Shown here: positions 1-8,421 of the stretch, piece after piece
Layout: every line of letters starts with the position of its first letter
Numbering within the stretch: the first letter of the stretch is position 1
IMG/VR virus record: IMGVR_UViG_3300023115_001125
Location: 53,516 to 117,515 of that record
DNA from: a virus
Direction: 5' to 3' (one strand)
DNA length: 64,000 nt
Program-made: the position numbers and the translations under genes
Notes under the pieces: generated by a model
Told to the model about the DNA's origin: nothing
Databases searched by the model: none
What the model saw: only the letters and a program-made list of their open reading frames with translations

Positions 1-3000
1 AGTTGTGTCGTTCATTAAGAACACATCCATCTCATCGTTGTTCTTAGGTGGATTATAATCACTATCAAATGCGTATAATATTGATGTAATAAAGTTACTT
101 ACGATTGTTTGTACTGCTGTCGAAGATGCAATAACATTAGTATTGATGTAAGTTGCAATGTGTTGCATACCAGAACGACAGTCTGCGTCAATACCTGTTT
201 GATTCCAGAACTTGCCTTGCATAGTAAGAACATTTTCTCTACCACCTTTGCGTAAGTCTGCAACAATAGCATCAACAATGTACCCTGTATCTCTTCTGCT
301 CTTTGTTTCTTCAGTACCTGTTAGAACTCCAAGTGCATTAATGTGTGTAACAACAGCGTCTTGGATATCTGATTTTGCTTCTGCAATAGCACTTGCTTCT
401 GTATTATATCCGCCAGCATTAGTATATGAAGGACCAATGTCTGTTACAGAAGTATGATCTCTTAAGTAATGATAACCATAACTAGTTGAATCGAGTGCAG
501 GTAAAACAGATAGACCATTTTGAATAACATTACTAATGATACCCATTAATGTATCTACTTGTGTAGACGCCGCCGCTTCGCCGTTTGTACCAGAAATTGT
601 TTGTGTAGTTTTAGACTGTAAAGATCCGTATGCAGTATTTGTTAAAATATAATCTGTTACTAAATCTCTTGTAAAGTCAATTGCCGCCGCAGTTTGCCCT
701 TCTTGTCCATTAATTAAACTTGAAGTACCTTCATAATAGCGTGAAGCATTAAAATGTGTCTTTTCATTTCCACCCCATTTTAGATCATAAATGATACCAT
801 CTAAAATAAGTCCTGTATCTCTTTCACATTTCTGTGCATCGTACGTAAACCCTGACCAAATTCCTGTGTTTAAAGATATTTGGTAATTAATCCAAGCAAT
901 AGTTTCGTCTTTAATATATTCTTTATTATCTTCTAATAGTGAAATAGCATCTGGATTGTAAGATGCTTTTAAATCCAATCCGTCAAACTCGGGCTCTCTA
1001 TAGAAGTATGTTTCTGCCCAACGTGACTGTGAAACACCATCTTTTGGTTTAACAATAACACGTCTAAATTCGTCACCTTTTAGTGAAACACCTACTGGAA
1101 CTTTAATTGGGAAGTGTTCAAAGTAAGTTCCACTTTCAATGTGGATACTAATATTCTTAATTGTTAATCTACTGCCATATTGTAATTCTTCACCAACAAC
1201 AAATTCTTTTGGTTCTAATAATTCAAGTTCAATAATATCAGCAACACCAACATCACCGTCTCTGTCAACAGACACAATTCTACCAACTGCACCTGACTGC
1301 TTACCAATAATAAGTTTACCTGGAATTAAGTCTTGGTTTGTAACAACGTTTTGATCAACATAACCTTGTCCGCCATGTGAAATGTGTATTGTCCAAGTAC
1401 TACCTTCAACAAGTTGTGGAGCCGCTGTTTTATAATCAGGACCAACAATAATAGTTTTAATAATATCCCATTTAGCACCAACTGATGTTTGACCAACTAG
1501 ATCGACAGTTTGGTTAGTGTCAACTTGTTGTGTATATGTAGATTGGTAAAGATTTGTTTCTAGTGTATTAGTAATAATTTTTGCGTGTAACTGTTTTGCA
1601 AAGTTAAGAGAAGCAATAGTTTCTGTTAACTGAGTTCTTCTTGCAATTTGACCACTTGCTGAACTGTAGTATCTTAAACCAGCATTTCTACTGTGGTAGT
1701 TTGCAAGTGTGCTATCAAGAACATCAAGAACAATACCATCTGCAATAAGTCCTAGGTCTCTGCGGCATAGTTCTCTATCATATAACAACGATGGATATGT
1801 TTCATCGAGATATGCAATAGTTTCTTCAATTAAGAATTTTCTGTTTAGGTCTGTTAGAATTTTAACTTCTTCGTAACCGCTTGATGTAGTAACACCCGAA
1901 TCTGTAACAAGACTTTTTCCTGCACCATTATTGTATGTAATGTCTTGTACATATGGTCCAACGCCCAATGGTGAAGTATCAATAATTTCTTCTGCTTTAG
2001 CACAGGCCGCCGCCAGTGTTTTGTAAGCATAGTTCCATGCTCTACCTTCTTGACCAACTGGAACATTAGCCATGCTGTCGTCACCACTTGTTGCAACATA
2101 TAAATTAGCAACGGATGGAAACGCACTATTGTCTACATAAAGTTTTGTAGCCGCTTGTAAATCTGTTTCACCATTTGGTGTACCTGCACCTGCAAATGAA
2201 CCTGGATGATCATGTAATGTTAATGCACCAACCATTGTGTCGCCTTGTCTACGAACAACACTTTGTCTTGGCATTGCTTCTGTACTAATAAAGAAGCCTT
2301 GTAAACTTGAATCATACTCGGCATCAGTCATTGACTGCGTACCAGTACCTGTTCCTGTAGTTAAACTAATTTTAACTCTAGTTTCGTCGTCGTTATTTTG
2401 TGCTTCATCAAGAGTTGTATGAACACTTAATTGTGTGTCACTTACAAAGCGTAAGTAATATGTATTACCACTAACTAAACCAGTTGCATCAGTTCCTGTT
2501 GAATTATACTTGTATGCAATACCATTTGATGTAGAAGTAAATCCGTGTCCACCATTAACAACAATATTACCATTTGCGTAACTGCTAATTACAAAAGTAT
2601 AACTTGAAGCATCGGCAGGCTCTGTACGTACACGAACTTGTCCTTCAGCACCTGGTGACCCAGCACTTCTTAAAAATCTACTATCTGCATACCCTTTGGT
2701 AATTACAAGATCATCAATATCAAAGTTAGTACCATGTGCAGAGTTTAACGAGTTTACAGCGGCTTGTGAAACTGCCGCGTTAGCAATAGCCTGGTTTGCC
2801 GCATTTAGAGGACCACCTAAACTTGGAACACCGTCTGTACTAACAACTGAACTTGTATTTGAAATAACAATCTGTTCTGGACTTGTTGTTTGGATTGTCA
2901 TACCTTGGCCAGCAACCAAAGTCTTCATTTCAATTGCACTACCTTGTGCGTTTGCCATTGGTACTGTATATGGTGTTAATACTGACGGAACATCACTTAA

Positions 3001-3144
3001 ACTTGTAAAGTTAATTTGTCCACCGATACCAAATACTGCGTATAGTTCTGTAAAGTTTTCGTTTACTTTATTAAACGCTTCACGTATCGCGTCACCGGTA
3101 TTATCGTTACCCTCTGTACCAATGTTAATAATCTGTTTTGCCAT
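1..3144 (-). CDS. Giant phage tail/fibre-type virion protein (C-terminal end outside window)
   Basis: The frame is open from an ATG at base 3144 to the window edge, giving 1,048 codons without a stop, so the protein is longer than shown. The N-terminus (MAKQIINIGTEGNDNTGD, then a segment with ENFTELYAVFG) matches the opening of long structural proteins of marine T4-like phages. Composition is rich in T, S, N, G and D, as in beta-structured fibres. A motif of the form R-D-x-G-x-I-x-D-x-I/V-x-x-D-L occurs three times, near residues 455, 770 and 948, each after aromatic and acidic residues, suggesting tandem domains. It probably belongs to the tail fibre or baseplate periphery. The exact role is inferred from composition and family resemblance. 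Confidence 0.8.
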   Translation of the reverse strand, partial: MAKQIINIGTEGNDNTGDAIREAFNKVNENFTELYAVFGIGGQINFTSLSDVPSVLTPYTVPMANAQGSAIEMKTLVAGQGMTIQTTSPEQIVISNTSSVVSTDGVPSLGGPLNAANQAIANAAVSQAAVNSLNSAHGTNFDIDDLVITKGYADSRFLRSAGSPGAEGQVRVRTEPADASSYTFVISSYANGNIVVNGGHGFTSTSNGIAYKYNSTGTDATGLVSGNTYYLRFVSDTQLSVHTTLDEAQNNDDETRVKISLTTGTGTGTQSMTDAEYDSSLQGFFISTEAMPRQSVVRRQGDTMVGALTLHDHPGSFAGAGTPNGETDLQAATKLYVDNSAFPSVANLYVATSGDDSMANVPVGQEGRAWNYAYKTLAAACAKAEEIIDTSPLGVGPYVQDITYNNGAGKSLVTDSGVTTSSGYEEVKILTDLNRKFLIEETIAYLDETYPSLLYDRELCRRDLGLIADGIVLDVLDSTLANYHSRNAGLRYYSSASGQIARRTQLTETIASLNFAKQLHAKIITNTLETNLYQSTYTQQVDTNQTVDLVGQTSVGAKWDIIKTIIVGPDYKTAAPQLVEGSTWTIHISHGGQGYVDQNVVTNQDLIPGKLIIGKQSGAVGRIVSVDRDGDVGVADIIELELLEPKEFVVGEELQYGSRLTIKNISIHIESGTYFEHFPIKVPVGVSLKGDEFRRVIVKPKDGVSQSRWAETYFYREPEFDGLDLKASYNPDAISLLEDNKEYIKDETIAWINYQISLNTGIWSGFTYDAQKCERDTGLILDGIIYDLKWGGNEKTHFNASRYYEGTSSLINGQEGQTAAAIDFTRDLVTDYILTNTAYGSLQSKTTQTISGTNGEAAASTQVDTLMGIISNVIQNGLSVLPALDSTSYGYHYLRDHTSVTDIGPSYTNAGGYNTEASAIAEAKSDIQDAVVTHINALGVLTGTEETKSRRDTGYIVDAIVADLRKGGRENVLTMQGKFWNQTGIDADCRSGMQHIATYINTNVIASSTAVQTIVSNFITSILYAFDSDYNPPKNNDEMDVFLMNDTT

Positions 3145-3153
3145 TTGCTATTC

Positions 3154-3477
3154 CTAAAGTCCTATTGATTCCCCACAACCGCAACTTGATGTTGAAGCAG
3201 GATTTGTAATGTTGAAGTAAGATCCAAATAATTCTTTTTTGTAATCAACTGTTGATCCTATCAAATACATAATACTTGTACTATCTATAGCAAACTTGCC
3301 ATTTTCTAGATCAATTACTTCATCGTTATCTTCTAGCGTGTCCTCTAATGACCAATCATACATGAATCCTGCACAGCCACCACCTTTTAAGGATAGTTTT
3401 ACGGCTGGTTTTTGATGCTCTTTAAGCATACTGTTTAGATGTTCTTTTGCAGAATCAGTTAATGTTACTACTGTCAT
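3154..3477 (-). CDS. A-type iron-sulfur carrier (IscA/HesB family)
   Basis: This 107-residue protein has the size and layout of IscA/SufA/ErpA carriers, which receive Fe-S clusters from a scaffold and pass them to client proteins. The first conserved cysteine lies in GGGCAGFMYDW, near residue 35, and the C-terminal pair is in SSCGCGESIGL, matching the three-cysteine ligand set. It lies just downstream of a divergent zinc-ribbon gene and just upstream of the giant virion gene. HesB-like proteins occur in several marine myoviruses. An IscU scaffold also lies at the other end of the window, so both halves of a minimal Fe-S assembly route are present. Confidence 0.93.
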   Translation of the reverse strand: MTVVTLTDSAKEHLNSMLKEHQKPAVKLSLKGGGCAGFMYDWSLEDTLEDNDEVIDLENGKFAIDSTSIMYLIGSTVDYKKELFGSYFNITNPASTSSCGCGESIGL

Positions 3478-3545
3478 TTTTAAAACCTCTCATTGTTATT
3501 TACCTTTATTTCTATAATCTTAATGTAATTATAAATATATGTGTT

Positions 3546-3836
3546 ATGTTTTTAAGAACCGAGCAAAAAATTCAGTACTACCTACGTAAAGGTAAGAAGG
3601 GTCAGCACCATCCTTATAAACGTAAGAAGACGATTGTGTTCTTCGAATGTGATAATTGTCACGAAGAATTTACCCGTGACAAAGGACAAGTAGATCCTAA
3701 ACGTTTAAATGATGATTATTCACACGTTTGCCCTAAGTGTGATCCTAAAAGATTTGCACAGAAAAAAGGTGTGCAACAACGAAAGAAATTAAACTTGCCT
3801 GTAGATAGTATGGACGTTGACATTAGCAGTCTATAA
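3546..3836 (+). CDS. Small zinc-ribbon protein
   Basis: The chosen ATG gives 96 residues. An in-frame codon further upstream would add a hydrophobic leader that overlaps the divergent Fe-S carrier gene. Two cysteine pairs, CDNC and CPKC, about 33 residues apart, fit a zinc ribbon, and lysine and arginine are abundant. It could bind nucleic acid or act as a small transcription or translation factor. I recognise no specific family. It is one of few rightward genes in this part of the window. Confidence 0.75.
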   Translation: MFLRTEQKIQYYLRKGKKGQHHPYKRKKTIVFFECDNCHEEFTRDKGQVDPKRLNDDYSHVCPKCDPKRFAQKKGVQQRKKLNLPVDSMDVDISSL

Positions 3837-3864
3837 CTTTTTAATGCCAACTCCATTTAACTAA

Positions 3865-4029
3865 TTATTCGGACTTCCAAATAGTCCAAGCACCGTATGC
3901 GATTGCCCCGTATGCGAATAGAGCCGCGATAGGTTTAAAAATAAGAAAAGTTAGTCCGGCTACTACTAATACTACACCGTCTAATGTTGTACGCTCTTTT
4001 AAACGAGCATTAATCCATTTTTGTAACAT
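3865..4029 (-). CDS. Small membrane protein, 54 residues
   Basis: The ATG is preceded by AAGGAGATACTT, a strong ribosome binding site. The product has a basic, amphipathic N-terminus, then a hydrophobic stretch from about residue 19 to 47 (GVVLVVAGLTFLIF and AALFAYGAIAYGAW) that could form one or two membrane helices, and ends WKSE. A holin-like or other inner-membrane role is possible, but nothing specific can be recognised. Confidence 0.7.
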   Translation of the reverse strand: MLQKWINARLKERTTLDGVVLVVAGLTFLIFKPIAALFAYGAIAYGAWTIWKSE

Positions 4030-4060
4030 AAGTATCTCCTTTTGTGTAGAAATATTTATA

Positions 4061-5080
4061 TTAGATAGATTCGTACAATTTAATGCTGGCTAAGTTTTTG
4101 GCTTTAGATTCTACCATAATATCTGCACGATCACGGAATGAAAGAGCCCATTCGTTAACTGCCGAATTCCACATAAAGTCGGAGTGAGCACGTAGTTTCT
4201 GCTTCTTATAACCGTTCATAAGCAGATATTCCATATCAGGCATTTCATCTGTAGGCCATTCTGTAAGTAGATCTTCACGTGATACTGAGTAGTGAATAAC
4301 AGGACGCACACCACGCCAACTATCAATTATGCGATCAAATCTACGATCGGTGGGTTGAATGTATTCTCCACTAGCGACCCAGTGGTGGTGTATGTCAAGA
4401 ACGAGTGCGACGTGGTTGGCAAGTTCCAGGCTGGCGTCGATGCCCCAGGACATTTCGTCATTTTCAATTGTAATACAGTTTCGTGCTTCTGGAGACAGTC
4501 TTGGAAGGACGTCGATGATACCGGCTGGACCTTGTCTGCCTGAGATGTGGACGTTACACTTGAAGTCTTGCCAATTGTTACCGTAACCCATCCACCTGGC
4601 GATGTCAATGTGATACTCAAATTCTTCTATGCTCCGTTCAACGATATCAGGATTATCTGACGCAAGTACAGTAAACTGACCAGGATGCATAGAAAGCCTA
4701 ACATCCAGTTCACGAGCCTTTGCGCCGACGTGAGCCAAGTTCCTTTCACAATATTGTCGTACATCAGGCTTGCGCCAGAAGTAAGACCAAGTAGGCTCAG
4801 TATAAACAGGTAGGACGTCACTTCCCAACCTAACCATACGTAATTCATTCGGTAGTCCTCCTACATAGTTAACAAGGTTCCAATAACTTTGTATGTTATG
4901 AACCATAATGTCCCATAGACGCTGTTCAGCAACATCACGTGTTTGCCTATTCAACCAAGCAACAGTTGTTGCTTTTGTATTTAACGGTCGTTGAATCTCC
5001 TCTAGCAGTTTCTTCTTCTGCGTTTGATCAGGATGCATATATTTGCAGGCAAAGCCTATACGTTTCGTAGTCGATTCCAT
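4061..5080 (-). CDS. uvsE: UV DNA damage endonuclease (UvdE/UvsE family)
   Basis: The 339-residue product matches the full UvsE/UVDE family, a TIM-barrel metal-dependent endonuclease that nicks DNA 5' to UV photoproducts. Recognisable blocks are RIGFACKY at the N-terminus, RLGSDVLP near residue 105, LSMHPGQF near 155, CNVHISGRQG, TIENDEMSW and LDIHHHW. These supply the His, Glu and Asp metal ligands of the family. Its 3' neighbours are small membrane and zinc-ribbon genes. Its start overlaps the end of the HAD gene upstream by 25 bases. A light-independent repair gene suits a surface-ocean phage. Confidence 0.95.
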   Translation of the reverse strand: MESTTKRIGFACKYMHPDQTQKKKLLEEIQRPLNTKATTVAWLNRQTRDVAEQRLWDIMVHNIQSYWNLVNYVGGLPNELRMVRLGSDVLPVYTEPTWSYFWRKPDVRQYCERNLAHVGAKARELDVRLSMHPGQFTVLASDNPDIVERSIEEFEYHIDIARWMGYGNNWQDFKCNVHISGRQGPAGIIDVLPRLSPEARNCITIENDEMSWGIDASLELANHVALVLDIHHHWVASGEYIQPTDRRFDRIIDSWRGVRPVIHYSVSREDLLTEWPTDEMPDMEYLLMNGYKKQKLRAHSDFMWNSAVNEWALSFRDRADIMVESKAKNLASIKLYESI

Positions 5081-5757
5081 GTGTCTTCCCAGTTTTTAAT
5101 ATTATAGCAAATTCCTAGATCGTTGTCAATGATTTGTTTTTTCAAAGGATAGTCATTTCCTTCAGGATACATAGCATCACCAAAAAAGTGTAGTGTATCA
5201 TTTGGACTAAAATCTCTTAAGATTTGTGATTTGTCATTGCCTTTTGGAAAAACATCAATGCCTGTTTCACCGCCAACCTTAGCACTTATCTCTGGGAACA
5301 TAGTTTCGAACGCTCTTGCTATTCTATCTCGTTCGTTTATCCTTAAATCATGCTCTACATATAGTTTACGTTCACCTACAGTAGCATTACGTCCTACTAC
5401 ACTAAAATTACACATACCAGGTCTATGCTCAAAGTGTAGTCCTGTACGTAGTGGGAATTCGCTTTCGTTCATGCATTGTGTTAAAAACTGTTCTGCTATT
5501 TCAGGTAATTTCCAATCTGTTGTATAAACATTAGTTCCTGCTTCGTAAACATCACTGCCTGAACAGTTGTAAACTTTTTTAACATTTTCGCAAATGTCAG
5601 AACCAATTTGTTCAACAGTTTTTTCGTAATCACTGCCTGTTACAAGATATACATTATTTGAATATGTAAATTCTAAAAACCAACGTTGAAACTCAACGTT
5701 CATTTTTTGACGACTCGGAGTCAGAGTACCGTCCACGTCAAATATGAATCTTTCCAT
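5056..5757 (-). CDS. HAD-superfamily phosphatase resembling eukaryotic-type phosphomannomutase
   Basis: The N-terminal FDVDGTLTPSR carries the HAD nucleophile and acid/base aspartates (residues 7 and 9). The C-terminal block FFGDAMYPEGNDYP matches the conserved GD..PGGND loop of PMM-type enzymes, and a middle segment GIDVFPKGNDKSQ fits motif III with its lysine. At 233 residues it is near the family's usual length of about 245. It may act on a sugar phosphate and feed the glycosyltransferase-type genes nearby. The substrate cannot be read from sequence. Confidence 0.82.
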   Translation of the reverse strand: MERFIFDVDGTLTPSRQKMNVEFQRWFLEFTYSNNVYLVTGSDYEKTVEQIGSDICENVKKVYNCSGSDVYEAGTNVYTTDWKLPEIAEQFLTQCMNESEFPLRTGLHFEHRPGMCNFSVVGRNATVGERKLYVEHDLRINERDRIARAFETMFPEISAKVGGETGIDVFPKGNDKSQILRDFSPNDTLHFFGDAMYPEGNDYPLKKQIIDNDLGICYNIKNWEDTWNRLRNV

Positions 5758-5910
5758 TTACTGCTTTTTCCTTACTTGTGGCTTAGGTTTACGTTCTTGC
5801 GGTTTTTCTAAAATGTTACGAATTGTATAAAGTTGTTCAATAACATCTTCAACTAGGTCTATGTCACTTGGCTTGTCTGTATCAAGATCAAGTTCTATTT
5901 TAATTTTCAT
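5758..5910 (-). CDS. Small acidic protein, 50 residues
   Basis: A short frame begins MKIKIELDLDTDKPSDID and ends with a basic tail, PQERKPKPQVRKKQ. Its ATG overlaps the stop region of the upstream glucosaminidase gene, and its stop directly abuts the HAD gene start, so it fits exactly between two real genes. The function is unknown. Confidence 0.6.
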   Translation of the reverse strand: MKIKIELDLDTDKPSDIDLVEDVIEQLYTIRNILEKPQERKPKPQVRKKQ

Positions 5911-6565
5911 TTTGTTGTCCGTCTAAATATATATGAATTTTCTTTGCTCTATCTTTTACAAGTGTTGTATAATCAGGATTAGTACTCCACTTGTTTAAAA
6001 AATCTATTTGTTTATCTATATCAAAATTGTGATCGTTAAATTGTTTTACACGTTCTGCTCTAAATTCTGTGTAAGCCGGATGGGTGTTAATAATTCTAAT
6101 CATGTCTTTAACACTTGCACATTTACTTCTATACTTTTTAACACCAAAGTCGGCATCAGGTAAGTCAATCGGTTTTAATTGAGGTACGTTAGGATCCCAG
6201 GTTCTAATGCCAAAAAGGTTATTTCCATCTCTTGCAAATCTACTTTTGCCATAGCCTGTTTCAAGCACAGCCATTGCTATAATAATATCTCTATGAATTC
6301 TTTCTCTAGGTTCAATACCTAAGTTCCAAAAGTCAACACAACGAGCAACACCTTTAACAAATTGTTCGTCGGTAGTATAATCAATTGCAGGTTCTAAAAA
6401 TCCAAACTCAGACCATTCGTTTGCAAATGCTTTTTGCATTTTAGCAGTCCATTTGTCTGTAATCCAATGATTAGGAAACCAAGTGCCTAGCCCAAATGTA
6501 GAAATAATCACAACTACACCTGCAAGAAAATATGTTATTTGTTTTTTGACTTTTTTACTAATCAT
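5900..6565 (-). CDS. Membrane-anchored glucosaminidase-type lysin (Bax/FlgJ-like)
   Basis: Residues 1-30 form a signal anchor: a KKVKKQ basic start followed by a hydrophobic helix. The domain from about residue 85 carries the GH73-like signature AMAVLETGYGKSRFARDGNN then LFGIRTW, including the catalytic glutamate in LETG. This fold cleaves peptidoglycan between GlcNAc and MurNAc. The N-terminal helix suggests export by the host Sec route, as in signal-anchor-release endolysins, so it may be the lysis enzyme. A canonical sigma70-like promoter lies directly upstream, which is unusual for a purely late lysin. Confidence 0.85.
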   Translation of the reverse strand: MISKKVKKQITYFLAGVVVIISTFGLGTWFPNHWITDKWTAKMQKAFANEWSEFGFLEPAIDYTTDEQFVKGVARCVDFWNLGIEPRERIHRDIIIAMAVLETGYGKSRFARDGNNLFGIRTWDPNVPQLKPIDLPDADFGVKKYRSKCASVKDMIRIINTHPAYTEFRAERVKQFNDHNFDIDKQIDFLNKWSTNPDYTTLVKDRAKKIHIYLDGQQNEN

Positions 6566-6573
6566 ATGACTAT

Positions 6574-6602
6574 ATTATAACTAACTTTGTTTGAAAAGTC
6601 AA
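6574..6602 (-). promoter_or_regulatory. Sigma70-like promoter before the glucosaminidase gene
   Basis: On the minus strand, TTGACT and TATAAT are separated by 17 bases, followed directly by the gene start region. Confidence 0.8.
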
Positions 6603-6605
6603 GTC

Positions 6606-7307
6606 CTATTTCCAATTTTCTTTGCACCAAGGATCAATGCAATCTTTTGGATTCGGATCACCATGAAAAACTGCAACACTTGTTTCGGGTAGAATTTTTG
6701 GTACGCCAGGAGAGACAAAGTTGCGTTTACCTGTAATACGTGTCATTTCGGGTCTGCCACGCATTTCCCATTTATAACTTTGTATCCATTCGTCAGGCCA
6801 AAAGTTAAATTCTGAACGAACATTTTCATATAGCCAATCTTGATCTCCATGATATCTTTTTGAATGATATCCAGGCTGTTCCATAAACCTTTGATATACA
6901 ACCTTGTGTTGTCCTGTTTCTAATCTAAATATACTAGAGTTCATTCGAGACCATGTCGATTGCATTGATCTATTAAAATCTCTAATAACACAGAACTCAC
7001 CTGCCTTATATGTAAACAGTTTATCTATGTTATCAAAGATAATAACATCTAGATCAATATAAAGTACTGTACCATGTATTCCTAAATTAGGATTAAAGAA
7101 CATAGTCTTGTACCACCAACCATTAATTTCAGGATGCTTTTGAATAGGCATAACTTGTATGCCCGGGTTAATTCCTGTAGCATCTTCTGTAAAGCAGACA
7201 AAGGTATGAGGTACTGTTAGATTACGACTAACCATACTATGCAAAGTGTTTACATACTCAGCACTATATTTGTTACCGTATTTTAAGCAAACAACATAGT
7301 TAGCCAC
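6606..7307 (-). CDS. Glycosyltransferase, nucleotide-diphospho-sugar fold
   Basis: This 233-residue protein opens with a short strand (YVVCLKYGNKYS) and has a DxD motif in GTVLYIDLDVIIFDN near residue 85, the metal and nucleotide-sugar site of GT-A enzymes. Later blocks (HGDQDWLYE, VAVFHGDPNPKD) resemble the acceptor and base region of GT8-type and similar phage transferases. It may decorate host surface glycans or phage structures. The PMM-like phosphatase is close by. Donor and acceptor are unknown. Confidence 0.8.
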   Translation of the reverse strand: MANYVVCLKYGNKYSAEYVNTLHSMVSRNLTVPHTFVCFTEDATGINPGIQVMPIQKHPEINGWWYKTMFFNPNLGIHGTVLYIDLDVIIFDNIDKLFTYKAGEFCVIRDFNRSMQSTWSRMNSSIFRLETGQHKVVYQRFMEQPGYHSKRYHGDQDWLYENVRSEFNFWPDEWIQSYKWEMRGRPEMTRITGKRNFVSPGVPKILPETSVAVFHGDPNPKDCIDPWCKENWK

Positions 7308-7317
7308 TGTGCCCTCC

Positions 7318-7869
7318 TTACATTGATGTATTTACTGGACCGTATGATTTAGTATTCATTGCTTTCATAGGATTAGCACCCAAACTTAACGTTACCCTTG
7401 GACCTATAATCATAGGTTTGTGATTTGTTAGTCTTGGTAATAAAATTGCATCACCCGGATTTAGTGTGTAGATTGTTTTTTCTTGAGTATCTTTATCAGT
7501 TACTAAGTAAGCAACCTGTCCGTATCCTTGAATTAGTAATACAGTTTCATAGTCATTATGAAGCATTAAACTATTGTGTGTGTCACTCATGCTGTAAAAT
7601 AAACTAGCATTGAAGTGAGTTTCAGTTTCGTGTCGATCATAGTTTGATTGGAAGTCAAGCATATACTTTTGCAATCTCTTATCAGATCCAACATCGGGCA
7701 AGTGCGATCCGCCTCTTGCTAATTCATCGACATTAGTAATTGTTGCTTTGTATTGATTTACTTCTACAAGAGTTTCAAAATTAATATCGTTTTTTGCATC
7801 GGGAAAAGCATTACGATAAACAGCAACGTTTAGATTTTTACGATCTTCGTTTACTTGACTCCAATCCAT
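7318..7869 (-). CDS. Cupin-fold protein, possible oxygenase
   Basis: The start MDWSQVNEDRK is chosen because it lies one base past the stop of the QueD-like gene. The core reads HNDYETVLLIQGYGQ, then YTLNPGDAILLPRLTNHKP, the two cupin motifs with possible metal ligands H, D/E and H. It may be a metal-dependent oxygenase related to the JmjC or AraC-type cupins, or a sugar-binding cupin. It sits in a neighbourhood rich in 2OG-Fe(II) enzymes. The reaction is not known. Confidence 0.68.
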   Translation of the reverse strand: MDWSQVNEDRKNLNVAVYRNAFPDAKNDINFETLVEVNQYKATITNVDELARGGSHLPDVGSDKRLQKYMLDFQSNYDRHETETHFNASLFYSMSDTHNSLMLHNDYETVLLIQGYGQVAYLVTDKDTQEKTIYTLNPGDAILLPRLTNHKPMIIGPRVTLSLGANPMKAMNTKSYGPVNTSM

Positions 7870-7870
7870 C

Positions 7871-8320
7871 TTACGCCTCGTAGATTGCAGAGTTAGCACC
7901 GTGTTCTGCACATTCTACCTTAACGCAATAACAACGATTATCTGTCTTTTCTCTAATTAGTTTGTCTGCAAAATTAAATGCGTGTTCTGCAAACTTCTCT
8001 GCACCAACACCATCAAATATTCTTAGTTCTGCTAGACCCAGTGCTTCTAGTTTTTGTAATTCTTCTAAAAATGGATCTGCTCGATCTACTGCTACCTTGT
8101 GATCAAAACTATCTTCTAGCCAAGCCTTTAGTGGTTTTAGTCCTCCAAAGTCTACTGCCCAGTTTTTGTTATCTAGTTCATCACAACCAAATGTGAATGT
8201 AAATGCTAGACTGTAACCGTGTAGTAGATGGCAATGTGAATGATCTGCGTTTGGTTGTCTAAAGACTGCCGATAGGCCAATATTATGACCATAATGTTTT
8301 GTACTGTAATGTTTACCCAT
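7871..8320 (-). CDS. queD: 6-pyruvoyltetrahydropterin synthase / QueD-like enzyme
   Basis: At 149 residues it is a normal-length member of the T-fold PTPS/QueD family. Zinc-ligand histidines appear in NADHSHCHLLHGYS, with the active cysteine one residue before the HLLHGY block. AVDFGGLK, SFDHKVAVD and VECAEHGANSAIYE complete the family signature. QueD makes 6-carboxytetrahydropterin, the second intermediate of 7-deazaguanine synthesis, used for queuosine in tRNA or modified bases in phage DNA. No queC, queE or queF is seen in the window, so it may work with host enzymes or serve a different pterin step. Confidence 0.9.
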   Translation of the reverse strand: MGKHYSTKHYGHNIGLSAVFRQPNADHSHCHLLHGYSLAFTFTFGCDELDNKNWAVDFGGLKPLKAWLEDSFDHKVAVDRADPFLEELQKLEALGLAELRIFDGVGAEKFAEHAFNFADKLIREKTDNRCYCVKVECAEHGANSAIYEA

Positions 8321-8322
8321 TA

Positions 8323-8385
8323 TTAACTCCTATATATAATGGCGGCAGAATTAGAAGGGGTGACGCCAAGTCCTATATTAAACAT
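8323..8385 (-). CDS. 20-residue leader peptide candidate before queD
   Basis: A frame reading MFNIGLGVTPSNSAAIIYRS starts within a few bases of the predicted transcription start and ends in the queD ribosome binding region, one base before the queD ATG triplet. The GGAG that serves queD lies inside its last codons, a layout typical of translational coupling. No ribosome binding site precedes it, so it would be read leaderless. It may instead be an RNA element: GGCG and CGCC flank its centre. Confidence 0.4.
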   Translation of the reverse strand: MFNIGLGVTPSNSAAIIYRS

Positions 8386-8392
8386 ATTGTAT

Positions 8393-8421
8393 AGTATATA
8401 CAATTTATTTGCTTTTGTCAA
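8393..8421 (-). promoter_or_regulatory. Sigma70-like promoter before queD
   Basis: TTGACA and TATACT lie on the minus strand with a 17-base spacer. The expected start point falls next to the leader-peptide ATG. Confidence 0.8.

Noticed and set aside
8321-8404. preQ1 riboswitch before queD
   Set aside because: The conserved preQ1-I or preQ1-II core sequences were not found; only a GGCG/CGCC pair is seen.
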